Below are positions 15,234-23,317 of a stretch of 23,455 bases of DNA, piece after piece. The notes below the pieces were generated by a model that made no database searches, was not told the DNA's origin, and saw only the letters and a list, made by a program, of their open reading frames with translations. The position numbers and the translations under genes are program-made. Numbering within the stretch: the stretch's first letter is position 1; the number at the start of each line of letters is the position of its first letter. This DNA is from a virus: the IMG/VR virus record IMGVR_UViG_3300007734_000493, positions 1 through 23,455 of that record, one strand, 5' to 3'.

Positions 15234-15832
15234 AGCAGTGCTAGAACCTCCTCATCGTCCATTTCAATATGCTCGGCATAAAGTGCCTCAACCTTGTCAA
15301 TGTCCCGCATCAGTTTGTCAAAATCCACCTGTTTAACCAACGGTGCGGATTCTTGCCCTCTAGCCTTCGTTTTTACATACGGCTCTACAATCTGAGCCGC
15401 TATCTCTGGTCTGCCGTCTACAACCCGTTCGTATAGGTCAATCAGATCACGCTTGCGCTTTTCCTTCTTGTCGCGCTCTTCTGCAAACTTCTTGCCCTTG
15501 TAATCTCCGTCATGCGTGTCATCAATAATGATGATTGGCGGGACAACGGCAATGACCGTCCCTGCGCTGCCGATAGCTTCCGTCCCAGTAAGTGCAGGAC
15601 TAACAGACAGGCTGACGTTTCCTGCGGCTCCTGTTGCTCCATTCCCAGACAGAGCGAGGGTAATGATTTCGTTTTCGCTGCCGACAGATCCTGTGGCTTG
15701 TACGCCGGAAATGGCAATAGTAACGCTGGGAGTGCCTGTTCCTGGCAATCCCGTTCCAGAAACGCTTGTGACGGGCAAACTATCCCATAGGGCATCGTCC
15801 CATGTGCCGGTGTCCCATGCGCCTTGTGCCAT
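15230..15832 (-). CDS. Small structural-region protein with WDxGTWD start and beta repeats (200 aa)
   Basis: The ATG lies three bases after the upstream stop (TGATAAATG), with no clear ribosome site, so reinitiation or coupling is likely. Residues 6-16 read WDTGTWDDALW. Residues about 20-100 contain three imperfect Gly/Thr/Val repeats of about 24 residues (ISGVQATGSVGSENEIITLA, LSGNGATGAAGNVSLSVSPA, LTGTEAIGSAGTVIAVVPPI). Residues 100-200 are charged and helical (EERDKKEKRKRDLIDLYERV ...). The two-part build, a beta-repeat head and a helical tail, is seen in poorly characterised phage proteins. Role unknown; a virion protein is likely from context. Confidence 0.75.
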   Translation of the reverse strand: MAQGAWDTGTWDDALWDSLPVTSVSGTGLPGTGTPSVTIAISGVQATGSVGSENEIITLALSGNGATGAAGNVSLSVSPALTGTEAIGSAGTVIAVVPPIIIIDDTHDGDYKGKKFAEERDKKEKRKRDLIDLYERVVDGRPEIAAQIVEPYVKTKARGQESAPLVKQVDFDKLMRDIDKVEALYAEHIEMDDEEVLALL

Positions 15833-15835
15833 TTA

Positions 15836-16291
15836 TCAGGCAATTCGGATCAGCGCGTTCGTTGCGTCGCTGGTTGGCATCGTCAAAGTAAAAGTACCCG
15901 CCGTAATGGTCTGACTGCCAAACGTGTGAACGCTGATCGCTTTGTTTGATTGCGTTGAGTTATAGACAAGAACAGCGTCAAAAGCAGTTGTTAATGTCAC
16001 GCTGGTATAAGTAAAACTCGCGCTTGGCGTCCAGTATCCCGTTGTGCCGCTTGTTGTCGGCGCGGTAGCGTTTGTGACTGTTATGCCGCCTGCGCTATAG
16101 CCAGAACCCGAAACCTCGCCTGTCACGCTATATGCTGTCGTTGCGGCATCAACTGTTGCGCTTGCTAGATACAAAGCCGCTTTCAACGTATCGGCTCCGG
16201 TTCCAGCTCTAATGACAGTGGTTCCAAGCGCATGAATTCCCGACAGAATTTCACCTTTAAAACTGGTACACATTGCTTGGGTATTAGCCAT
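15836..16291 (-). CDS. Small beta-rich phage protein (151 aa)
   Basis: Start at ATG 16289-16291, preceded by GGAGG five bases upstream; it overlaps the previous gene by eight bases. The product begins MANTQAMCTSFKGEILSGIH, a pattern recalled from phage proteins near the portal, and continues with beta-rich Thr/Ala/Val sequence (TTVIRAGTGADTLKAALYLA, SASFTYTSVTLTTAFDAVLV). It has no catalytic motif. A minor head or decoration role is possible; function is unknown. Confidence 0.75.
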   Translation of the reverse strand: MANTQAMCTSFKGEILSGIHALGTTVIRAGTGADTLKAALYLASATVDAATTAYSVTGEVSGSGYSAGGITVTNATAPTTSGTTGYWTPSASFTYTSVTLTTAFDAVLVYNSTQSNKAISVHTFGSQTITAGTFTLTMPTSDATNALIRIA

Positions 16292-16478
16292 CGAATCCTC
16301 CAACCTCAGAAATTGAAACTAACGGTCTTTTCAGGCTGACATGAGCCGACCTATGCACAAGCTCTCCGTCTAGGTAATACTCAACCCAAGTCGTATTCTC
16401 GTTGTCGTTGTCAACGCTTCCCTCTTTCTTGTTTAGCAGGGAATCGTCCATCTCGCCTTGCGTGGTGGTTACAATCAT
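16284..16478 (-). CDS. 64-residue conserved-type phage protein
   Basis: The ATG overlaps the portal TGA as ATGA. The product (TTTQGEMDDSLLNKKEGSVD, then TTWVEYYLDGELVHRSAHV) matches a short protein pattern I recall directly downstream of portal genes in related phages. Acidic N-terminus, then a beta hairpin. Function unknown. Coupling to the portal supports that it is translated. Confidence 0.78.
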   Translation of the reverse strand: MIVTTTQGEMDDSLLNKKEGSVDNDNENTTWVEYYLDGELVHRSAHVSLKRPLVSISEVGGFDG

Positions 16479-18757
16479 TGTGTTAGTACTTCAACGCCAG
16501 CGGCTCGACCGTCAGGACCGCGAATGATTCGTTTAGGCGCGGCCAACATCTGCATCATCCCTCCCATTTGGTTCATTGTTTCGTCATGCCGACCCATCAT
16601 GGATTCGTGCATATCGGCCATCCTGCTCATAGCCAGAGAAACTCGATCTCCAAGCTCTGCCGTGATCTTTTCGGATGCTGCTTGCTGCGCTTCCATCGCC
16701 GGAATATCAAGCCCCGGATTAGCACCGATTCGGGCAACCATGATCTTGGTCGCCGCCTCAAGCTCGGTTTTCCAGCGGTTGAATTGTTCCTCGGACTGCA
16801 ACTTCTGCTGCGCCATTGCCGCCTCGTACTGCTGGCGTTGCGCTTCGGTCTGAGCTGCCGCTTGAATCTTCATCTGCTCAATCTGCGTTTCGGCCTGTAT
16901 CTTCGCTTGCTGGATTTGCCCGTCAAACTGAGCCTTGGCTTGTGCGGCCTGAATATCTGCTTGCGCTCTGGCCTGATCTGCCTGTTGCTGCGCTTGCATT
17001 TTCATCATTTCTGGGTCAGGGCGCGGTTGTTGCGGTTGCGCTTGTTTCTCTTTCATCTGATCCAGAGCAGCGTCTAACGCACCTTCAATCGGTTTAGATT
17101 GCTTAAACGCGCCAATCCCAAACTTCATCACCTCGATCAGCATCGGCGTGATTTCCGGTGAGGCTTGGGCAACCGGCAGGGCTTCGCGCAGGAATCCACC
17201 GAAAGCCTGTATGAACTCCATGCGATCCCGCTTCGTCTGCTGCTCATCCAGTTGCACTAGCGAGTCGGCAGCAACTTCAATCCGAAAGCTCCGCAGCGGG
17301 TTATCGCTAATCAATTGCAGGGCTTCTGGAATCATTTGTTGGTCAACCGGCGGCATCTGCTGCGCTGCGGCATACATCAGAATCGTCTGCGGCTGGAACT
17401 TTGTGCAGATGATCTGAGCTTTCAAGCGCAAAAGCTCCGTGGCGAACAGGGCTACGTCTTCCTGCATGGATCGGAGACGGATGGAGGCGTATTGACCTTT
17501 GATCTGCTGCGCTGTCGCGGTTTCGGACGCCATCGAACTGCCTCGGATAATGTCCGAGAGTCCGGTGATCTCGTAAATCTGGTTCTTAATCTCGGTTCTA
17601 GCGCGGTAGCACTGCATCAGAGCGTCCGCTAGGGTATCCAGCGGTAGAAGGTCAATGCTGCCCTTCAGACCACCTTTCTCGCTAAACCCCATCCACTTAT
17701 CTACGGGGATCAGCGTGTTGTTGTCTCCTTCGGTCAGCAGACGCTGCAACGCGGGTTGGCTTGCGTCATATACTCCTCGCACCCGCAAAGCCTTTACAAG
17801 CCCATCTATGCGGTCAGAGAGTATATCTAGCTCTACGGCCTGATCTTGATAAAGCACGAAATCCGGCACCGGCACCAAGGTATCGCTGGTCATCGTCGCG
17901 TATAAAGGTCTGGAACAAGGGAAAAACTGGTCTAGCTCTAGCGGATCGTCCCTCTCGTCGATGATCTCCGGCATATTCTTGCTAAACCAATAAACCTTGC
18001 CCGACTCTTTATCCCACAACTCGCAAATCTTGGCGCGGGTATGCTCTTTCGTGGATTGGCCGTAGGTTTTCAGCGTATCGGGGCCAGCGTCAAACGGGAT
18101 TTTGTTGCCCATCTCATCGCCAAAACGCTCCACAAGGGCTTCGCGGGTCATGTAAACCCACCGCCATACGCAGGTAACTTCCTCCCACGTTCGGGCCACA
18201 GAATGTCCGAAATCCTTCCAATGGACGTAATCCACAGGGGCGCATTCGTATTCAATCTCTTCCTGTGGTTCGGCTTCGCCGGCGGTCAGATCAGTCTCAT
18301 CTTCCGGCTTGTCTACGTCTTCGGTGATCTGCGTCCCGTCCTCTGGTACGTCTTGCGTCTTAACGTGCGGCTCGTATCGTACCCAAGCAGACCCACGCCC
18401 ACCGAGGAATCTGTCCTCGACGCAATGCTTCATGGTTGACCGGAAATCGGGGTAATGCTCGACCTCAAAGTCCAAGGCGCGTTCAATGAGCTGCGAGGCT
18501 ACCCGTCCTACGGGGTCGTTATCACCGAACCTGCGCGAAACATCGGCTTTCGGCAGACGAGCGTAAACGGCAGGTGTAAGAGTCTGGACGTTAGACCATA
18601 GGATGTTGAACTTTGCGGTTTCGTTCGTCGATTGGCTGCGGTTATCGTCCCGATAACGCTTGATAATCTTTTGGGTACGGGCTTCCCACTTCTTGAAATC
18701 ACCGTCATAGGTAGCGACCATGTTCAGCCACTTATCCACGCCTTTGGATGTTTCCAT
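16475..18757 (-). CDS. Portal protein, P22-like (760 aa)
   Basis: The start is the ATG at 18755-18757, which overlaps the previous stop by one base (TAATG). The length and build fit a P22-type portal: N-terminal helices (WEARTQKIIKRYRDDNRSQS; FNILWSNVQTLTPAVYARLP), a central wing/stem part (GLSDIIRGSSMASETATAQQ followed by IKGQYASIRLRSMQEDVALF) and a long C-terminal helical barrel-like region from about residue 567, very rich in Gln, Ala and Met, including a coiled coil through residue about 735. The dodecameric portal is the DNA channel of the capsid and docks the terminase. It follows the terminase genes and precedes the scaffold and capsid genes, the standard order. The very last residues (RIIRGPDGRAAGVEV) are also common in such portals. 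Confidence 0.92.
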   Translation of the reverse strand: METSKGVDKWLNMVATYDGDFKKWEARTQKIIKRYRDDNRSQSTNETAKFNILWSNVQTLTPAVYARLPKADVSRRFGDNDPVGRVASQLIERALDFEVEHYPDFRSTMKHCVEDRFLGGRGSAWVRYEPHVKTQDVPEDGTQITEDVDKPEDETDLTAGEAEPQEEIEYECAPVDYVHWKDFGHSVARTWEEVTCVWRWVYMTREALVERFGDEMGNKIPFDAGPDTLKTYGQSTKEHTRAKICELWDKESGKVYWFSKNMPEIIDERDDPLELDQFFPCSRPLYATMTSDTLVPVPDFVLYQDQAVELDILSDRIDGLVKALRVRGVYDASQPALQRLLTEGDNNTLIPVDKWMGFSEKGGLKGSIDLLPLDTLADALMQCYRARTEIKNQIYEITGLSDIIRGSSMASETATAQQIKGQYASIRLRSMQEDVALFATELLRLKAQIICTKFQPQTILMYAAAQQMPPVDQQMIPEALQLISDNPLRSFRIEVAADSLVQLDEQQTKRDRMEFIQAFGGFLREALPVAQASPEITPMLIEVMKFGIGAFKQSKPIEGALDAALDQMKEKQAQPQQPRPDPEMMKMQAQQQADQARAQADIQAAQAKAQFDGQIQQAKIQAETQIEQMKIQAAAQTEAQRQQYEAAMAQQKLQSEEQFNRWKTELEAATKIMVARIGANPGLDIPAMEAQQAASEKITAELGDRVSLAMSRMADMHESMMGRHDETMNQMGGMMQMLAAPKRIIRGPDGRAAGVEVLTQ

Positions 18758-19044
18758 TATTTGTTCCGTTCTGATATGGCGCGAGCCTTGGCTTGCGCGT
18801 CTTCTTTGCTTGATGCGCCCCACGCCCTCAACGCCAACGCCAAGCGGGTAGGCTTCCCGTCTTTCTCCATCGGACCCGGCATATTGCCCATGCGAGCGAG
18901 GAACGAGGCGCGTCTGGGATTGTCGCCAGCCTTCACGGGAGGTTTGAGTTCACCGCCGGTTTCGGCTTTGTAGGAGGCTCGGCCCTTGGCGTTCAACCCG
19001 CCTTCAGGGTTCTTGCCTTCCTTGCGCGTCCAAGCGGCTGTCAT
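18757..19044 (-). CDS. DUF6321-like small phage protein (95 aa)
   Basis: Start at ATG 19042-19044, overlapping the previous stop by one base. The product reads TRKEGKNPEGGLNAKGRASY, then LKPPVKAGDNPRRASFLARM and GNMPGPMEKDGKPTRLALAL, ending in a Lys/Ala helix. I recall this pattern, with Gly-Gly-Leu-Asn-Ala-Lys-Gly-Arg and Arg-Arg-Ala-Ser-Phe-Leu-Ala-Arg-Met-Gly, from many phages between terminase and portal; I believe the family is DUF6321. It is basic and may bind nucleic acid. Function is not known to me. Confidence 0.85.
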   Translation of the reverse strand: MTAAWTRKEGKNPEGGLNAKGRASYKAETGGELKPPVKAGDNPRRASFLARMGNMPGPMEKDGKPTRLALALRAWGASSKEDAQAKARAISERNK

Positions 19045-19355
19045 TATGCGGAGAATATCCCAACGGCAACGACAGTCGCACCAGCACCCGTGGTGATCTT
19101 CCACGCGCCCGAGGCCGAAACCGCGTTAATCTCGACCGAGTACACGCCAGGGACGTTAGTCGCAGCACCCGTCAGCAGCACGATAGACGTAGACCCATCG
19201 ATCAGGGTTACGCCGGAAGTCGCAACGGTTACAACAGAGATAATCAGCCGGTGGATGTAATCACCGACTGCGCCCGTACCTCCCAAGACTTGCGCGGTTT
19301 GCGAGGCTGCAACGGTTTCATATTGGTAACGATAGGGGTTTGCAACTCCACTCAT
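19044..19355 (-). CDS. Small beta-rich phage protein (103 aa)
   Basis: ATG at 19353-19355 overlaps the TerL stop as ATGA. The product starts MSGVANPYRYQYETVAASQ and is beta-rich (YIHRLIISVVTVATSGVTLI, SVEINAVSASGAWKITTGAG), looking like a compact beta sandwich. Such small proteins near terminase or capsid genes are sometimes decoration or fibre-base proteins. No named family is recognised. Coupled translation with TerL and the DUF6321-like gene supports that it is real. Confidence 0.78.
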   Translation of the reverse strand: MSGVANPYRYQYETVAASQTAQVLGGTGAVGDYIHRLIISVVTVATSGVTLIDGSTSIVLLTGAATNVPGVYSVEINAVSASGAWKITTGAGATVVAVGIFSA

Positions 19356-20689
19356 AATCTTTGACTCCGGTTGGTTTTGTGGGTAGCCCACATATCATTA
19401 AGGGTTGCTGTGTTCTCAGGGCCGACAATCAACGGCTTCATCGTGTCGGGGGCTTTGACTCTTGGTTCAATACGCCATGAAACGGCTAACATCCGCATGG
19501 CATCGGCAGGGTGGCTCGTCCAATCGTGACGCGGAGTCTGCCGAAACGCCTTCTTATCCTCGTCATACTCTCTCTGGTATTGCCTCAAAGCCTCTACGCC
19601 ATCGAAGCAGCGTTCAGCGTCAAACCATGTCTGCTGCAGCATTTGGCGAACCGCTTGAATACCGTCCTGAACGCCCAGATCCGGCACGATTGCCATGTTA
19701 TTGATGCCAAGGTGTTCAGCCATCTGCTCTATAACCGACTTGCCGCCAGACGCTAGGGTCTTGGCACGGGCATCGTGGGGTAGGTAGTGTTTCCCGTACT
19801 TGTAGGGTTTGGACTTCACAACTTCACAAATCTCCGAGACATTAGCCCCGCTGACCGCGTAGTAATCCAGCACATGAATCTCGTTGCGGATCACTTGGTA
19901 GAACCAGATTGCCGTATCGTCTCGATAACCAAGGTCAAATGCCGTGTGGACGGGAACCTCTGGCTGGTAATCAACCTGCGTGATCCGACCTTCTTCCGTA
20001 GCTTCGCGGAGTTCTGACCCGTAGAACGCTCCGAGAATCGCCGCTTCAAACGAGCATTCATACTCCTGCTCGTACTGGTCTTTTGATAGCTGCGCTCTAG
20101 CTGCGGATAGCTCTCCGGCAGGCAGCAATCCCGATTTGCTGGCTGGTAGCTCCAGCAGGAACCATTCGTCCTTGAGCCTGCTGGCAGTCGTGCGAATGTC
20201 CCAGAACTGGTTTTTGCCCTTGGGTGTACCACCAAACACCGCCCATCCCTGCCTGTCTGATAGCGCGGGACGGATCACGTTACCCCAAACGGAAGGTTTA
20301 AAGTCTCCAAATTCGTCCATATAGATGCCGGAAAAGCCAAGTCCACGGATCGCGTCTGCGTTATCCGCGCCAAATAGCCTTATCTTTGCGCCGTTTATGA
20401 GCGTCACGGTTAGATCGGCTTCGTTGGAATCCGCTGCAATAGGTAGGGAATAGTGCTTGAGGTATTCCCAGACGACTGATTTGGCTTGCGATCTGAATGG
20501 GGCAACAAACCCAAATAAGGGCATAGGGTCTTTGGACGTAATGGCTGCACGGATGATGTCGTTGATTGCCGCAACCGTCTTACCAGCTCGCCTATGCGCG
20601 ACAAGACACGCCCACCGCTCGGTGCGGTTGTGGAACGGCATGAACGCTTTCCGGGGAGCATAAGGTATGGTTATTTCTCGGACTGCCAT
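19352..20689 (-). CDS. terL: Terminase large subunit
   Basis: A 445-residue packaging motor ATPase and headful or cos nuclease. Walker A-like HRRAGKT at 32-38, Walker B IYMDEF at 122-127 (Asp125-Glu126), coupling motif GGTPKG at 153-158. The nuclease domain of RNase H fold has its acidic residues in FDLGYRDDTA (Asp252, with Asp256/257), HYLPHDAR (Asp306) and HPADAMRM (Asp396). Length is normal for this family. Start at ATG 20687-20689 with AGGAAC upstream; it overlaps the TerS gene by 19 bases. It cuts concatemeric DNA and pumps it through the portal encoded downstream. No frameshift or insertion is visible. Confidence 0.96.
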   Translation of the reverse strand: MAVREITIPYAPRKAFMPFHNRTERWACLVAHRRAGKTVAAINDIIRAAITSKDPMPLFGFVAPFRSQAKSVVWEYLKHYSLPIAADSNEADLTVTLINGAKIRLFGADNADAIRGLGFSGIYMDEFGDFKPSVWGNVIRPALSDRQGWAVFGGTPKGKNQFWDIRTTASRLKDEWFLLELPASKSGLLPAGELSAARAQLSKDQYEQEYECSFEAAILGAFYGSELREATEEGRITQVDYQPEVPVHTAFDLGYRDDTAIWFYQVIRNEIHVLDYYAVSGANVSEICEVVKSKPYKYGKHYLPHDARAKTLASGGKSVIEQMAEHLGINNMAIVPDLGVQDGIQAVRQMLQQTWFDAERCFDGVEALRQYQREYDEDKKAFRQTPRHDWTSHPADAMRMLAVSWRIEPRVKAPDTMKPLIVGPENTATLNDMWATHKTNRSQRL

Positions 20690-21009
20690 GTGATCTTGAG
20701 TTCCTGGGGGCCACCATCCGGGCCGGATTGCTCATGTCTCTGGGTTTCAGCCCACCGCATTTGCGCTTTAGTCCACCAGATCATTGCCGTGGTATCTCCG
20801 CCTTGGACCGCCTTGTTGAAAAGCGTCTTGGCTATCTGCGCCGATGCTTTAGCCTTGCCCATACCCAGTTCCGGCCCGTAATACTTGCGGAGCGTCTCGT
20901 CACTGATGCTGATGAGAGCGCAAATCTGGTCATGCGGCAGTCCCAGGCCAGATGCCTGCTCGACTTGCCGCCTCAGATCATCGGTTGGTTTATGGGGTTT
21001 TTGAGCCAT
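20671..21009 (-). CDS. terS: Terminase small subunit, putative
   Basis: A 112-residue protein directly upstream of and overlapping terL. Residues about 17-42 form a helix-turn-helix type segment (QASGLGLPHDQICALISISD followed by ETLRKYYGPEL), as found in phage TerS and in IS-type DNA-binding domains. Residues 50-90 form a helical hairpin suited to ring assembly (KASAQIAKTLFNKAVQGGDT, then AMIWWTKAQMRWAET). The C-terminus is polar. It would recognise the packaging site. The ribosome site is weak (AAAAGAAA). Naming rests on the HTH, size and place. Confidence 0.85.
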   Translation of the reverse strand: MAQKPHKPTDDLRRQVEQASGLGLPHDQICALISISDETLRKYYGPELGMGKAKASAQIAKTLFNKAVQGGDTTAMIWWTKAQMRWAETQRHEQSGPDGGPQELKITWQSEK

Positions 21010-21027
21010 TTTCTTTTATTAAGCCAA

Positions 21028-22284
21028 TCATGCAGCGAGTTTGACCGGAATGAATGCTTCTCCGTTTGATTCCAGCGTTGCTGTCTGTCCTGTGAATTCC
21101 TGCCAGCGTTGGACGATGACATCGCAGTATTTTGGGTCGAGTTCCATGCTGCGGTTGATGCGGCCTGTTTTCTCGCAAGCGATTAATGTGGAACCAGAGC
21201 CTCCAAACAGGTCAAGCACAGCATTTCCTGCTTTTGTGCTGTTTCCTATTGCTTTTTCCATTAAACCGATAGGCTTCATGGTTGGATGCAATGCTGATTT
21301 AAGGGGTTTATTCACTTCCCATGTAGACATTTGGCTGTGATCTCCGTACCAATTGTGCGATTCGCCATCCTTCCAACCATACATAATCGGTTCGTGCTTG
21401 TAGTGGTAATCCATTCGACCAAGCACATGATTATTCTTAACCCAAATTATCGTGTGCTTTAACTGCCAACCCGCCTTAAGAATCATCATCATCATCATCA
21501 TCATCAATTCTCCCCTTTGGGGGCCACAAATGTAATAAACCGCTTTATCGGTTGTCACTAAATGCGCGTTTGAAAATGATTGAAACCATAATTCGCCAGT
21601 TTCATCGACCGCCATGTGGTCGTTGAGTATTGGAGTTTGAATGCAATTTCCTTTGCCAACCGCATTCAAACTCTTGTTTTTTTCAGCGTAGGACACCCCG
21701 TAAGGCGGGTCAGAAAAGAAAATTTCGGCTTTGCTGCCATCCATCAGCTTCTCAACCGCATCAATGCTGGTCGAATCGCCGCACATAACCCGATGCTTGC
21801 CCAGAATCCATACGTCTCCAAGTTTGGTTACGGGTTCCGGTGGCAACTCCGGCACAGCATCTTCGTCGGTTAATCCCTCAACGATGGTAGGGGTTAACAG
21901 GGTATCAATTTCCTCTGCGCTGAATCCGGTCAGATCAAGGTTGAAATCCATATCCTTCAGGTCGGTCAACTCCACCGCCAGCATCTCGTCATCCCAACCC
22001 GCATTCAGGGCCAGCTTGTTATCCGCGATGACGTAGGCTTTTTTTTGAGCCTCGGTCAAATGGGTTAGACGGATACTGGGAATGTCAGTAATCGCTAACT
22101 TCCTTGCCGCCATGACCCGTCCGTGGCCTGCAATGATGCTGCCCGTCTCGTCAATAAGCACAGGATTGGTAAAGCCAAATTCCTTAATGCTGGCAGCAAT
22201 CTGGGCTACTTGAGCATCGGAATGGGTGCGGCTATTCCTAGCGTAAGGAATCAGCGCATCCAGCTTTACCTGTTCAATTTTCAC
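21028..22284 (-). CDS. ParB-like domain fused to DNA methyltransferase (orphan)
   Basis: A 418-residue fusion. Residues 4-95 form a ParB/Srx-type domain (LIPYARNSRTHSDAQVAQIA, then NPVLIDETGSIIAGHGRVMA with the GHGR motif at 53-56). Residues 155-400 form an N6_N4-type methyltransferase with order IV then I: DPPY at 192-195, WVKNNHVLGR, HPTMKP at 333-338 and DLFGGSGST at 358-366. DPPY suggests adenine-N6 methylation; the target sequence is not predictable. The start is GTG, overlapping the previous stop as GTGA. No restriction enzyme is adjacent, so it is likely an orphan enzyme for anti-restriction or packaging/replication control (inference). Residues 261-267 are seven consecutive Met from an ATG repeat. 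Confidence 0.93.
   Translation of the reverse strand: MKIEQVKLDALIPYARNSRTHSDAQVAQIAASIKEFGFTNPVLIDETGSIIAGHGRVMAARKLAITDIPSIRLTHLTEAQKKAYVIADNKLALNAGWDDEMLAVELTDLKDMDFNLDLTGFSAEEIDTLLTPTIVEGLTDEDAVPELPPEPVTKLGDVWILGKHRVMCGDSTSIDAVEKLMDGSKAEIFFSDPPYGVSYAEKNKSLNAVGKGNCIQTPILNDHMAVDETGELWFQSFSNAHLVTTDKAVYYICGPQRGELMMMMMMMILKAGWQLKHTIIWVKNNHVLGRMDYHYKHEPIMYGWKDGESHNWYGDHSQMSTWEVNKPLKSALHPTMKPIGLMEKAIGNSTKAGNAVLDLFGGSGSTLIACEKTGRINRSMELDPKYCDVIVQRWQEFTGQTATLESNGEAFIPVKLAA
21484..21504. repeat. (CAT)7 trinucleotide repeat inside the methyltransferase gene
   Basis: Seven perfect CAT units on the + strand encode seven Met on the coding strand. Unit changes keep the frame, so they would alter the length of a Met run rather than switch the gene off. 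Confidence 0.9.
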
Positions 22285-22646
22285 TTGAGAAACCGCAGCT
22301 TATAAAGAGTCGAGTCGATTAGCGCGGCTATCTCATCAATCAGGTTCTGCAACTGGCTCTCTTGCGGCAGATGCACGCGGAAGTCCCTAACGAAATCGCT
22401 GATTTTAGTCAGGTAACGAACCGGATCAGTCTCGCTGTGAAAGGTATTCGGGTAGTCCGTGATGACCTTGTAGCACCCCTGATACGCCTCGGCAAACGCA
22501 TCGGTTAGATCAACGATTTCGTGATAATACGTCTCAAGCGCGGAGTGAACCGAAAAACTATCCGTCTGCAAGTGCATGAAATGAGCGTTAGTTCCCGAAT
22601 GGAATAGTACGGAAACAAAGCTCGCAGCATCGGCGTTTGCAGCCAT
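22281..22646 (-). CDS. DUF5856-like helical protein (121 aa)
   Basis: Start at ATG 22644-22646, with GAGGG at a suitable distance; the frame is open slightly further. It overlaps the methyltransferase start by four bases. The pattern SVLFHSGTNAHFMHLQTDSF, then HSALETYYHEIVDLTDAFAE and AYQGCYK resembles a small helical family I recall from T4-like and other phages as DUF5856, with a four-helix, ferritin/Dps-like look: two helices with His/Glu/Asp positions that could bind metal. Whether it binds metal is unknown. The remaining part is helical (LTKISDFVRDFRVHLPQESQ). Confidence 0.72.
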   Translation of the reverse strand: MAANADAASFVSVLFHSGTNAHFMHLQTDSFSVHSALETYYHEIVDLTDAFAEAYQGCYKVITDYPNTFHSETDPVRYLTKISDFVRDFRVHLPQESQLQNLIDEIAALIDSTLYKLRFLK

Positions 22647-22676
22647 AATTACCCTCATTTCAGCAATATTTATAGA

Positions 22677-22997
22677 TTATTCCGAAAATTTAGCCATGTC
22701 AAGCGCATTACAAGCTTTAGATTGCGCCGCCATGATTCTGAAAACCGTGGCAACTCCGGCCACATCTCGGACGATTGCGCGGCATCCCTGCCAAGTTGCT
22801 GCGAATTCAACCTGATCTGGCGTTTCCTTGCCTTTTGGCATTTTGACTTCGACCAGCCATGTGATACCTTTCATCGACACCAGCAAGTCAGGCACTCCTT
22901 TGCCTACTGCTGCCAGAGACAGGACGGAACATCCCAACGTGCGGAATGCTTTGACCAGTTCTAAATGATTTGAATCTGTGCGAGCGGCTCGGCGCAT
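22677..22997 (-). CDS. VRR-NUC / PD-(D/E)XK-like nuclease (106 aa)
   Basis: ATG at 22995-22997 with GAGGG upstream; it overlaps the HNH gene by 37 bases. The catalytic pattern of VRR-NUC-type nucleases is visible: a helix (HLELVKAFRTLGCSVLSLAA), then GKGVPDLLVS with Asp37, WLVEVKMPKGKE with Glu50 and Lys52, then a Gln/Glu helix (TPDQVEFAATWQ). Size is normal for the stand-alone phage form. It probably cuts branched or flap DNA during replication or recombination. The last 20 residues are polar. The neighbouring NinB-like and Ref-like genes make a recombination cluster. Confidence 0.87.
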   Translation of the reverse strand: MRRAARTDSNHLELVKAFRTLGCSVLSLAAVGKGVPDLLVSMKGITWLVEVKMPKGKETPDQVEFAATWQGCRAIVRDVAGVATVFRIMAAQSKACNALDMAKFSE

Positions 22998-23317
22998 AAT
23001 TCCCTCGTTTTCTCCAGCAGTTCCGCTTCCGTGCCATATCTGGCCTCAAACTCCCGCCGCCAGGGATGCCGACTGACCATTTCTGCCGTGTTTATCTGAC
23101 CCCGGTGGTGAATCTGGCACAACCCAAGCACAGAATCCTCGCCAATGCGCCTAGAACCGCTCAGGATGTGATGAATCTCGGCGGGGCTATCTACCCCCTC
23201 ACCGTGGCAGACGATGCAACCCAAGGCCCGTACAGCGTCCTGAAAGCGTTTTTGATCTTTAGTCACACATACTCGCGGGTGCTGGGATTTTGATGCCGGC
23301 ATGGTGCGATGCAGCAT
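22961..23317 (-). CDS. Ref-family HNH nuclease (recombination enhancement type)
   Basis: A 118-residue protein similar in pattern to phage P1 Ref and relatives. Cys34-x-x-Cys37 (CIVCHGEG), the HNH-like AEIHHILSGSRRIG with His49-His50, Cys67 with QIHHRGQ (His70-His71), then RREFEARYGTEAELLEKTRE, the C-terminal signature of the family. P1 Ref needs RecA filaments and cuts DNA at displacement loops; the same activity here is inference. Two starts are possible: the ATG at 23315-23317 (GAG upstream, used here) and the ATG at 23300-23302 (no ribosome site). It overlaps the end of the NinB-like gene. Confidence 0.87.
   Translation of the reverse strand: MLHRTMPASKSQHPRVCVTKDQKRFQDAVRALGCIVCHGEGVDSPAEIHHILSGSRRIGEDSVLGLCQIHHRGQINTAEMVSRHPWRREFEARYGTEAELLEKTRELCAEPLAQIQII

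Noticed and set aside
15442-15914. Several open frames on both strands across the 200-residue gene
   Set aside because: They overlap fully with better supported genes, lack ribosome sites and show Ser/Pro/Arg-rich, non-protein-like sequence.
16568-17097. Plus-strand open frames opposite the portal C-terminus
   Set aside because: Leu- and Arg-rich translations are antisense shadows of the Gln/Ala-rich portal helix.
21484-21504. CAT repeats as a CRISPR or phase-variable on/off switch
   Set aside because: Units are three bases with no spacers, and unit changes preserve the frame.
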